Below, piece by piece: positions 21,101 through 29,700 of a DNA stretch of 61,994 bases; position 1 is the stretch's first letter, and the number at the start of each line of letters is the position of its first letter. The notes below the pieces were generated by a model. The model was not told the origin of the DNA. It saw only the letters and a program-made list of their open reading frames with translations, and made no database searches. The translations under genes were made by a program, and so were the position numbers. The DNA comes from Stenotrophomonas sp. YIM B06876. Lineage in GTDB: Bacteria; Pseudomonadota; Gammaproteobacteria; Xanthomonadales; Xanthomonadaceae. Where the stretch lies: the NCBI RefSeq assembly GCF_030711595.1, contig NZ_JAUJUJ010000007.1:48691-110684 (forward strand). Direction: 5' to 3'.

Positions 21101-22323
21101 GCCGGCTCCCCGCCTTCAATCGCAGCCAGCACCTGCTCAAAACAGCTGTGCAGCTCGGCCACCCGCGCTTCCGGCAGTTCTTCCTCCTGCGCCAGCCGCT
21201 GCGCGAACACCTCGCGCGGTTGCAGCTCGTCCAGGTGCTGGCCGTCGGCGGCCTCGATCACCGCGCCGACGCTGCTGCGCTTGCGGCGGATGCGCAGCAC
21301 CTCCAGCGGCAGCGCCTCGACCAGCGCGGCGATGCGGCCTTGCAGGTCCGGCAAGTAGTCATCGATCTCAACGGTGACCTCGACCCAGCCCAGCGCGCCG
21401 GACGGCACACGCCCAGCCACGTCGGCCAGCTGCTGCGGCAGGCTGGCCAGGGTGCCGGCCACCCGCGCCAGCACCTGGAAACATGGCACCGGCAGCGGTG
21501 TCACCGACTGCAGCTGTTCGCCCTCCAGCTCGACCAGCAACACCTGCTTGGCCTGCCCGACCTCGTCGAAGCTCAGCGGAATCGGCGAGCCGCTGTAGCG
21601 GATGTGCTCGAGCCCGCCGACCTTCTGCGGCTGGTGGATGTGGCCCAGCGCGATATAGGCCGCTGGCGGAAACGCGCTGGTCGGAAACGCGTTGAGCGAG
21701 CCGACATAGATCTCGCGTACCGAATCGCTGGTGCTGGCACCGACCGTGGTCAGGTGACCGGTAGCCACGATCGGCAATGGCGCGGCTTCGGCCTCGCGCA
21801 GGGCGACGGCGGCGGCGTGGATGCACGCGTAATGCGCGGCGATGCCGTCCATCATCGTGCCACGCTTGTCATCGGCGCTCTGCCCGGCCTCGCTGCGTGC
21901 CACATCGCGGGCGCGGATGAAGGGCACCGCGCACAGGATCATGCCCGGTGCGCCGTCGCGGCCGGGAATGCGGTAGACGTGCTGTTGCGGCTCGGCCATC
22001 AGCGTGGGCACCACCAGCGTATCCAGCCGCGCCAGCAGATCGCGCGATTCGGAAAGCATTGCCGGCGAATCGTGGTTGCCACCCAGCACCACCAGCCGCG
22101 CACCGGTATCGCGCAGGGCGACGATGAACTGGTTGTACTGCTCGCGCGCGTAGCTGGGCGGGGTGCCGGTATCGAACACGTCGCCTGCCACCAGCACCGC
22201 ATCCACCCGGTGCGCCTGTACCTGCCCGACCAGCCAGTCCAGAAACGCCGCATGTTCGGCTTCGCGCGACTGGCCGAGGAAGTTCTGGCCCAGGTGGAGA
22301 TCGGAGGTGTGCAGCAGGCGCAT
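21097..22323 (-). CDS. sbcD: Exonuclease subunit SbcD (Mre11-like nuclease)
   Basis: Manganese-dependent nuclease subunit of SbcCD. The 408-aa protein starts MRLLHTSDLHLGQNF, with the phosphoesterase metal motifs in order: DLHLG (residues 8-12), GDVFDTG, GGNHDSP, ATGHLTTVG and GHIHQPQ. The C-terminal capping region is followed by an end rich in charged residues. The frame stays open 21 codons upstream to 22386, but that extension is not family-like, so ATG 22323 is chosen although its Shine-Dalgarno is modest. It overlaps sbcC by four bases and is divergent from the DUF2939 gene. Confidence 0.96.
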   Translation of the reverse strand: MRLLHTSDLHLGQNFLGQSREAEHAAFLDWLVGQVQAHRVDAVLVAGDVFDTGTPPSYAREQYNQFIVALRDTGARLVVLGGNHDSPAMLSESRDLLARLDTLVVPTLMAEPQQHVYRIPGRDGAPGMILCAVPFIRARDVARSEAGQSADDKRGTMMDGIAAHYACIHAAAVALREAEAAPLPIVATGHLTTVGASTSDSVREIYVGSLNAFPTSAFPPAAYIALGHIHQPQKVGGLEHIRYSGSPIPLSFDEVGQAKQVLLVELEGEQLQSVTPLPVPCFQVLARVAGTLASLPQQLADVAGRVPSGALGWVEVTVEIDDYLPDLQGRIAALVEALPLEVLRIRRKRSSVGAVIEAADGQHLDELQPREVFAQRLAQEEELPEARVAELHSCFEQVLAAIEGGEPA

Positions 22324-22535
22324 GTGAAGCGGTTCCCGGAAAGACGTGGATGGCGGAGGCGCATCCGCTGTGGCGAAGAGCGGCAAGTGTGCACCGCCGG
22401 CGATCCTGCGGCCATGTCAGCACGAGTGCGTCTCAGCGGCTGCGAAGGCGTCGGCCGTTGTGCCGGGCTGCGGTTCACCCATCCAGCGCGGTTTTGCGGC
22501 ACGCTTTGCCCGGCACATGATGACGAGGATGGACG

Positions 22536-23087
22536 ATGAAGAAGTGGCTGCTGGCGGCAACCCTGATCCTGCTGATACTGGGCGGCTATGTCGCCGCCGG
22601 GCCGTACCTGGCCATCCACGGCATCGCCAAGGCACTCGAACACAACGACAGCGCCCGGCTTTCGCGCTATGTGGATTTCCCCTCGGTCCGGATCAACCTC
22701 AAGGCGCAACTGGGCGACTACATGGTCCGCCGCGCCGGCCCGGAGGTGCAGAGCAGCCTGTTTGGCGCGGTGGCAGTGGGCATTGCCGGAAATCTGGCCG
22801 GTGCCGGGGTCGATACGCTGGTGACGCCGGCCGGCATCGGCGCGCTGCTGCAGGGGCGCAACGTGTGGAAGCGGGCCATCGGCGATACCGCCAGCGGCGA
22901 CACCTATGCCGCACCCGCGCCGGCCAGGCCGTTGCAGGGCGCCCGCCACCGCTACGAATCGTGGTCGCGTTTCACCGCCACCACCTATACCGCTGACGGC
23001 ACGCCGATGGTGTTCGTGTTTTCCCGCAGCGGGCTGCGCTGGCAGCTGACCGACATCGTGCTGCCGCTGCGGCCGACGCCGGGATGA
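22536..23087 (+). CDS. DUF2939 family membrane-anchored protein
   Basis: The 183-aa product has an N-terminal signal or anchor helix (MKKWLLAATLILLILGGYV) and then the DUF2939 pattern: AIHGIAKALEHNDSARLSRYVDFPSVRINLK, a glycine-rich segment (AVAVGIAGNLAGAGVDTLVTP) and RYESWSRFT near the C-terminus. Function is unknown; members are expected in the periplasm or anchored in the inner membrane. GAGG lies seven bases before ATG 22536. It is divergent from sbcD and convergent with the trimethylamine monooxygenase gene, with only 18 bp between the stops. Confidence 0.88.
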   Translation: MKKWLLAATLILLILGGYVAAGPYLAIHGIAKALEHNDSARLSRYVDFPSVRINLKAQLGDYMVRRAGPEVQSSLFGAVAVGIAGNLAGAGVDTLVTPAGIGALLQGRNVWKRAIGDTASGDTYAAPAPARPLQGARHRYESWSRFTATTYTADGTPMVFVFSRSGLRWQLTDIVLPLRPTPG

Positions 23088-23105
23088 ACCCGGCGCCGGC
23101 CTGAC

Positions 23106-24476
23106 TCAGGCGATCTTGCGGACGTCTTCGACTTCGCGGTCGGCCAGGAATGCTTCCAGCGTATCGTTCATCGCCTCCATCCACGGCGTGTGGTGGGGCG
23201 GCGCCAGGGTGCCGGTCAGCACCGAGCGGTAGCTGTGGTTGCGGTAGCCGAGGATGTCGGCCTGCTTGTCGTGCTTCCATTCCTTGAACAACGCCGCAAC
23301 CGCCTCGACGTTGAAGTCCGGGTAGTCGGTGGCATCGAGCAGGTCGCGCACGTAGGTGGTCTGGAAGTCGATGTCCTCCTCCACCGAGGTGGTGGCTTCT
23401 TCGCGCGCCACCCATGCCTCGCTGTCGGCGCGCATCGTGGTGGTGTCCGGCAGGGTCACCCGGCCAAGGATCTCATCGCGCACATACCAGGCCTGCGCGT
23501 CGAACATGTTGAAGGTGTAGTACTGGTCCTGCATGCCGAGGTAGACCAGCTTGGGGTTGTCGATCCAGAACACGCCCTTGTACAGGTCGCCCGGATACAG
23601 CCGGTTGCGCGTGCGCAGGGTCAGCTCGTCGCACAGGAACGGGAAATGGTGCTGGTAGCCGGTACACAGCACGATCGCATCGACCTTGCGCGAGCTGCCA
23701 TCGGCAAAGTGCGCGATGTCGTCTTCCAGCCGCAGCAACAGCGGCCGTTCGTCGAAGGTCGCCGGCCAGTCATAGCCCATCGGCGCGCTGCGGTAGCTGA
23801 AGGTGACCGACTTGGCGCCGTACTTGTAGCACTGCGTGCCAATGTCTTCCGCCGAATAGCTGCTGCCTACCAGCAGCAGATCCTTGCCGGTGAATTCACA
23901 GGCATCGCGGAAGTCATGGGCATGCAGTACCCGCCCCGGAAAACGCTCGAGACCTTCGAAAAATGGCGCATTGGGCGTGGAGAAATGCCCGGTGGCCACA
24001 ATCACGCGGTCGAACTGCTCGGTGACCAGTTCGTCCTTCTTCAGGTCGCGCACGGTGACGGTGAAGCGACCGGTTTGCGCGGAGTACTCCACCCACTGCA
24101 CGGCCATGTTGAAGCGGATCTGGTCGCGCACGCCGCTCTTCTCGATACGGCCCATGATGTAGTCGCGCAGCACCGCACGCGGTGGATACGAGGCGATCGG
24201 CCGCCCGAAGTGTTCCTCGAAGCTGTAGTCGGCGAACTCCAGCGCCTCCTTCGGTCCGTTCGACCACAGGTAGCGGTACATGCTGCCGTGCACCGGTTCT
24301 CCGTAGGCATCCAGCCCGGTCCGCCATGTGTAGTTCCACATCCCGCCAAGATCGGACTGCTTTTCATAGCAGACGATCTCGGGCACCTCGGCCCCTGCCC
24401 GCCGGGCCGATTCAAAAGCACGGAGTTGAGCCAGCCCACTGGGGCCGGCGCCAAGGATGGCGATACGCATGGTCAT
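23106..24476 (-). CDS. tmm: Flavin-containing monooxygenase, probable trimethylamine monooxygenase
   Basis: NADPH/FAD enzyme that by family should oxidise trimethylamine to its N-oxide; the Methylophaga and marine Roseobacter homologues do this and also oxidise indole. The 456-aa length equals the Methylophaga enzyme. Visible are the FAD motif GAGPSG (9-14), the FMO signature [11 protein letters not shown] (FxGxxxHxxxF), the NADPH motif [13 protein letters not shown], and blocks shared with Tmm such as [11 protein letters not shown] (Asn73), [15 protein letters not shown] and [16 protein letters not shown] 24476 is preferred over 24470 because AGGAG lies 11 bases upstream. No tdm demethylase, TMAO reductase or transporter is next to it, so the physiological role is inferred. 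Substrate could differ. Confidence 0.82.
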   Translation of the reverse strand: MTMRIAILGAGPSGLAQLRAFESARRAGAEVPEIVCYEKQSDLGGMWNYTWRTGLDAYGEPVHGSMYRYLWSNGPKEALEFADYSFEEHFGRPIASYPPRAVLRDYIMGRIEKSGVRDQIRFNMAVQWVEYSAQTGRFTVTVRDLKKDELVTEQFDRVIVATGHFSTPNAPFFEGLERFPGRVLHAHDFRDACEFTGKDLLLVGSSYSAEDIGTQCYKYGAKSVTFSYRSAPMGYDWPATFDERPLLLRLEDDIAHFADGSSRKVDAIVLCTGYQHHFPFLCDELTLRTRNRLYPGDLYKGVFWIDNPKLVYLGMQDQYYTFNMFDAQAWYVRDEILGRVTLPDTTTMRADSEAWVAREEATTSVEEDIDFQTTYVRDLLDATDYPDFNVEAVAALFKEWKHDKQADILGYRNHSYRSVLTGTLAPPHHTPWMEAMNDTLEAFLADREVEDVRKIA

Positions 24477-24840
24477 TCGGATTGTTTCTCCTGTGTTGCG
24501 ACCGCATCGAAACCGGTGCGGTACTGCGCAAGGGCGCGGTACGCGCCACTCGGAGAGACAAGGGTCGAACTCCGGATGGCACACGGGCACCCGGCCGCCG
24601 CCGTAAGCAGTGCGATCACAGGGGGTAAAGGCAGTCGAAAACGCTACCGGCCGTGGAATCAGGCCCCGCCCCTCTATCCAACCGGGTGGGTGCTCCGCAA
24701 GTGGAACCTGCCGCAGTTCTGCAGGTTGTGCGCGACGCGGTGTCGCAGGAAGACTCGCAAGAGCGCGGCCATCCTAACATGGCCCTGGCGATGGCCGGCA
24801 ACTGTCACACGTCACGCGGGCCGCCGTAAAACACTCCAGA
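24477..24840 (-). promoter_or_regulatory. Long structured leader upstream of the trimethylamine monooxygenase gene
   Basis: This 364-bp gap lies between the 5'-nucleotidase stop and tmm. No convincing gene is visible. On the minus strand a TAGGAT box occurs at about 24771-24776, with TTGCCG 19 bases further upstream, a possible promoter. Two hairpins follow: GCGAC-ACCGC-GTCGC (24736-24750) and AACCTGC with GCAGGTT separated by nine bases (24705-24727). The tmm Shine-Dalgarno AGGAG is at the far end. I compared the region by eye with the glycine, SAM, SAH and guanidine riboswitch cores and found no match. Confidence 0.4.
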
Positions 24841-25785
24841 TCAATCGGGATTGGCCACGCCATGGGGCACATGGCCCGCGGCGACATGCTGCCGCGCACT
24901 GTCGATGTTGTGTTGCGAATCATCGAAGAAAATATCGGCGCCGAACGCTTCCAGGAAGGGGCCTTTATGGCGCCCGCCCAGAAACAGGGCCTCATCCAGT
25001 CGCACGCCCCACTCGCGCAGGGTGCGGATCACCCGCTCGTGGGCCGGGGCCGAACGGGCGGTCACCAGCGCGGTGCGGATCGGCGCGTTCTCGCCGGCCG
25101 GAAACGCCGCCTGCAGTTCGTGCAAGGCCGAAAGGAAATTACGGAACGGGCCGCCACTGAGCGGTTCATGCGCCATTTCGCGCTCGTGGCGGCCGAACGC
25201 CGCCACGCCCTGTTCGCGCGAGATGCGCTCGCTTTCATCGCCGAAAATCACCGCATCGCCATCGAAGGCGATCCGCAGCTGCGCCGGGCAACGATCGCTG
25301 TCCACCGGCTCCTGGGCGGCGGCCATCGTTTCGCCGGGCGCCTTGGGCAGGATTGTTGCCGCGGCGATGCCATGCACCAGCGCCCGCCGCACCGATTCGG
25401 GATTGGCCGACAGGAACAGATCGGTGCCGAACGGCTTGACGTAGGGCCAGGTCGGCTCGCCGGCGGTGAACGTGGCACGCACGATATCCAGATCGTAATG
25501 CTGGATCGAATTGAAGATGCGCAGTCCGGTATCGGCAGAATTGCGCGACAGCAGGATCACCTCCACCCGCGGCACTTCCGTCGGCGCGCCGGCATTCAAC
25601 GACAGCAGCTTGCGCACCACCGGAAACGCGACGCCGGGCTTGAGCACATCGTCCTCGTGTTCGCGCTGGTAGGCGGCATACGCCTCCACGCCTTCCCTTT
25701 CGAACAGGGCATGGCCTTCTTCGAGGTCGAACAGGGCGCGCGAGGTCACGGCCACGGTGAGGAGTCTTGGTGAGTTGTCGCCCAT
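24841..25785 (-). CDS. 5'-nucleotidase, cytosolic IMP/GMP/AMP-type family
   Basis: Predicted cytoplasmic enzyme removing the 5'-phosphate from nucleoside monophosphates (family resembling animal cytosolic 5'-nucleotidase I). The 314-aa product starts MGDNSPRLLTVAVTSRALFD. The catalytic aspartates lie in RIAFDGDAVIFGDESE (DxD motif) past the middle, followed by TARSAPAHERVIRTL and the C-terminal LFLGGRHKGPFLEAF and DIFFDDSQHNID blocks. The frame is open upstream to 25863. I prefer ATG 25785 because GGAT lies about ten bases upstream; ATG 25794 is an alternative. It directly follows nadK on the same strand, so it is probably in one transcript with it. Confidence 0.9.
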   Translation of the reverse strand: MGDNSPRLLTVAVTSRALFDLEEGHALFEREGVEAYAAYQREHEDDVLKPGVAFPVVRKLLSLNAGAPTEVPRVEVILLSRNSADTGLRIFNSIQHYDLDIVRATFTAGEPTWPYVKPFGTDLFLSANPESVRRALVHGIAAATILPKAPGETMAAAQEPVDSDRCPAQLRIAFDGDAVIFGDESERISREQGVAAFGRHEREMAHEPLSGGPFRNFLSALHELQAAFPAGENAPIRTALVTARSAPAHERVIRTLREWGVRLDEALFLGGRHKGPFLEAFGADIFFDDSQHNIDSARQHVAAGHVPHGVANPD

Positions 25786-25865
25786 ATGCTGCATATCCGG
25801 ATCGGGGAAAGCGTTGCCGGCGCACACCGGCGTTTGACCATCGCGGCCGCGACCGCGGCCCATCC

Positions 25866-26636
25866 TCAGAACATGAACTGTTCGCTGAGGATGCGTTCTT
25901 CCAGGTTGTGTTCCGGGTCGAACAGCAACGTGACCCTGCGCTGGCGCGACTCGCGGATCCTCACTTCCACCACATCGCGGGTTTCATGCGAATCGGCAGT
26001 GACGCTGACCGGGCGCTTGTACGGGTCCAGCACCCGGAAGCGCACCTCGGTGTCGGACTTCAGGATCGCCCCGCGCCAGCGTCGCGGCCGGTAGGGCGCC
26101 AGCGGCGTGAGCGCGATGGTATGTGAGCCCAGCGGCAACACCGGACCATGCGCGGAATAGTTGTAGGCGGTGCTGCCGGCCGGCGTGGATACCAGCACGC
26201 CATCGCAGATCAGCTCGGCCACCCGCTCCTGGCCATTGAGGTCGATGCCGATGTGCGCGGCCTGCCGGGTCTGCCGCAACATCGACACGTCGTTGTAGGC
26301 CAGCGAGCCGGTGGTGGTGCCCGATTCGGTCTGGGCGATCATCTCCAGCGGATGCAGGTGCGCCGGTTCGGCCAACGCCAGGCGCTCGACCAGATCATCG
26401 TCGTGGTGCTGGTTCATCAGGAAGCCGACCGTCCCCAGTTTCATGCCGAATACCGGCTTGCCCATGCTGCCGTGCCGATGCAGGGTCTGCAGCATGAAGC
26501 CGTCGCCGCCCAGCGGGCACAGCACGTCGGCCTGGTCGGGTGCGTAATCGCCGTAGCGCGCGACCATAAGCGCAAGCGCGGCCTGGGCCGGCGCGGTATT
26601 GCTGGCGAGAAAGGCGATACGGGGGGACACGGTCAT
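25866..26636 (-). CDS. nadK: NAD kinase
   Basis: Phosphorylates NAD+ to NADP+. The 256-aa product starts [18 protein letters not shown] and has the diacylglycerol-kinase-like motifs: [12 protein letters not shown] (the GGDG signature) near residue 45, the conserved [10 protein letters not shown] stretch (usually NE), and [11 protein letters not shown] and [16 protein letters not shown] further on. GGAG lies six bases before ATG 26636; two other in-frame starts (26639 ATG, 26648 TTG) are less well placed. It is shorter than E. coli NadK (292 aa), as is usual in xanthomonads. A terminator just upstream insulates it from the glutamate dehydrogenase gene, so its promoter must lie within about 40 bp. 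Confidence 0.95.
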   Translation of the reverse strand: MTVSPRIAFLASNTAPAQAALALMVARYGDYAPDQADVLCPLGGDGFMLQTLHRHGSMGKPVFGMKLGTVGFLMNQHHDDDLVERLALAEPAHLHPLEMIAQTESGTTTGSLAYNDVSMLRQTRQAAHIGIDLNGQERVAELICDGVLVSTPAGSTAYNYSAHGPVLPLGSHTIALTPLAPYRPRRWRGAILKSDTEVRFRVLDPYKRPVSVTADSHETRDVVEVRIRESRQRRVTLLFDPEHNLEERILSEQFMF

Positions 26637-26672
26637 CATCGGCTCCAACTCGGGTGACGAGCATACCCTGCG

Positions 26673-26711
26673 GCCGAAAAGACGACAGCCCCGTCATGAA
26701 CGGGGCTGTCG
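26673..26711 (-). terminator. Rho-independent terminator after NAD-glutamate dehydrogenase
   Basis: A perfect 12-bp stem CGACAGCCCCGT / ACGGGGCTGTCG (26683-26694 and 26700-26711) with a five-base loop is followed on the minus strand by TCTTTTC. It starts about 50 bp past the gdhB stop and ends about 37 bp before the nadK start. Confidence 0.92.
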
Positions 26712-26762
26712 CTGCGATCACTGAAACCGCGGCCCGGCGGTTGCCAGGCCGCAACAACGGAA

Positions 26763-29700
26763 TCAGGCCCCGTGCGCGGCCAGTTGGCCCAGACGCTGCA
26801 CCGCCACCGATACCGTGGGGTAGTCGAGCGTCTTCTGCTCGCCCAACTCCTGCAGCATCGCCAGGGTGAAGCGCAGGCTGCTGTCATCGCGCTTCATCCA
26901 GGCCGCAACCTTGGCCTCGGCGCCGCTGGCCTTCATCGGCAGCACCTGCGCGGTGAGGTTGCGCTGGTGGGCGGCCAGCTCGTCGCGCAGTACGCCACGG
27001 GCCACCGCATGCCAGCGGCCGTTGACTTCCAGCGCGTCGATCTGCTCGAACAGCCATGGCATCTGCAACGCCTCCCCCAGCCGGAAGTGGACCTTGGAGA
27101 CATCCACCGGCTTCAGCTTGCGGGTACGCGCCAGCTCGATGATGTCGAACGCCGGTTCCAGGAACTGCAGCTCAGACAGCTGCTGTGCCAGGGCCGCCGG
27201 CAACCCCTTGTCCTTCCATTCCTGCACGCTGGCTTCGTACGCGGGACGCTGCGAATCAGGCAGCACACCGGACGCAACGCGGATGTCGTTGAATGCGGAC
27301 TGGTAGCGTTCCACCGCCGCGGTAATGCCGGGCATCGGGCCCGGACGCGACAGCAGCCAGCGCACGAACGAGCGCTGCAGCTTCCAGATGACCTCCAGTG
27401 CATCCACCTGCACCGACTCCGGCAAGGTGCCGTCCAGCGCATCGATCTGCGCCCACAGCGCCCGTGCATCCAGCGTCTCGCGGCTGATGGTGTAGGCCTT
27501 GGCGACCTCGCCGATGCTGCGGCCGGTGTCTTCCTGCATGCGCATCAGGAAGGTGGCGCCCATCCGGTTGATGGTCTGGTTGGTCACGGCCGAAGCGATG
27601 ATCTCGCGCTTGAGGCGGTGGCGCTCCATGGCATCGGCGTACTTCTTCTGCAGCGGCAGCGGGAAATAACGCAGCAGCTCCTTGGACAGGTACGGGTCTT
27701 CCGGGATGTCGGTGGCCAGCAGCTGCTGGAACGCGACGATCTTGGAGTACGACAGCAACACCGCCAGTTCCGGACGGGTCAGGCCCTGGCCGCGGGCCTT
27801 GCGCGCCGACAGCTCGGCATCGGACGGCAGGAATTCGATCTGCCGGTCCAGCAGGCCCTGCTGCTCGAGCGTGCGGATGAAGTGCTGCTTGGAGCCCAGG
27901 CGTTTGGTGCTCATCCGCTCCATCAGGCTGATGGCCTGGTTCTGGCGGTAATTGTCCATCAGCACCAGACCGGCCACCTCGTCGGTCATCGAGGCCAGCA
28001 GCTTGTTGCGCTGCTCGACGGTCAACTTCCTGGCCCGCACCACATCGTTGAGCAGGATCTTGATGTTGACTTCGTGATCGGAGGTGTCGACACCGGCCGA
28101 GTTGTCGATGAAATCGGTGTTGAGCAGCACCCCGGCCTGCGCGGCTTCGATCCGGCCCAGCTGGGTCATACCCAGATTCCCGCCCTCGCCCACGATCCGG
28201 CACCGCAGTTCGCCCCCGTTGACGCGCAGCGCGTTGTTGGCGCGGTCGCCGACATCGGCGTGGGTCTCGGCCGAGGACTTGATGTAGGTGCCGATGCCGC
28301 CGTTCCACAACAGGTCGACCGGCGCACGCAACGCGGCGCTGATCAGTTCGGTCGGGGTCATGGTCTTGATGCCCGGATCGATCCCCAGCACCTCACGCAC
28401 CTGCGGGGTGATCTCGATCGACTTGAGCGAACGCGGGTACACGCCGCCGCCCTTGCTGATCAGCCTGGTGTCGTAATCGGCCCAGCTCGAACGCGGCACC
28501 TTGAACATGCGCGCGCGCTCCTTGAACGTCGAGGCCGCGTCCGGGTGCGGGTCGAGGAAGATGTGGCGATGGTCGAACGCGCACACCAGGCGGATGTGCT
28601 CAGACAGCAACATGCCGTTGCCGAACACGTCACCGGACATATCGCCGATGCCGACCACGGTGAAGTCCTGCTTCTGGCAGTTCTGGCCCAGGGCGCGGAA
28701 GTGGCGCTTGACCGACTCCCACGCACCGCGCGCGGTGATGCCCATGCCCTTGTGGTCGTAACCGACCGAACCACCGGAAGCGAAGGCGTCGTCCAGCCAG
28801 AACCCGTGGGCGCGGGCGATGCCGTTGGCGGTATCGGAGAAGGTCGCGGTGCCCTTGTCGGCAGCGACCACCAGATACGGGTCGTCCTGGTCGTGGCGGA
28901 CCACCCCCAGCGGCGGCACGATCCTGTCGTTGACGATGTTGTCAGTGATGTCGAGCAGGCCGTTGATGAAGCGCTTGTAGCAGGCCACGCCCTCGGCAAA
29001 CCACGCGTCACGGTCCACGGCCGGATCGGGCAGCTGCTTGGCGAAGAAACCGCCCTTGGACCCGACCGGCACGATCACGGTGTTCTTCACCATCTGCGCC
29101 TTGACCAGGCCCAGCACTTCAGTGCGGAAGTCCTCGCGACGGTCGGACCAGCGCAGGCCACCACGGGCTACCGGGCCGAAACGCAGATGGGTGCCTTCCA
29201 CGCGCGGGCCACAGACGAAGATCTCGCGGTACGGACGCGGCTTGGGCAGGTCCGGCACCTTGGCGGCGTCGAACTTGAAGCTGATGTAGTCGGCCGGGCC
29301 ACCATCGGCGCGCAGGCCATCGGTGCGCGGCATGTAATAGCTGGTACGCAGGGTCGCCCCGATCACGCCGATGAAGCTGCGCAGGATGCGGTCCTCATCC
29401 AGGCTGGAGACACCATCGAGCAGCTTGTACATCGCCTCGCGGACAACAGCCATGCGCGCATCACGGCTGCTCTTGCGCGCCTTGACCACGCCGTCGAGCA
29501 ACTTGAGCGTTGCCGCGTCGTCACCGGCCAGCAGCTTGAACTGGGCCAGCTGGGCATCCATCGCCGTGCTGTCGGTGGCCGGGCTCGGCTCGAAGCGGGC
29601 TTCGAACAGTTCCACGATCAGGCGTGCCAACAGCGGATAGCGGGTGAAGGTGCCTTCCACATATACCTGCGAGAACGGCACGCCGATCTGCAGCAGGTAC

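Noticed and set aside
24600..24800. Glycine, SAM, SAH or guanidine riboswitch upstream of the monooxygenase gene
   Set aside because: None of the conserved core sequences I know for these classes could be found in the leader on the coding strand.
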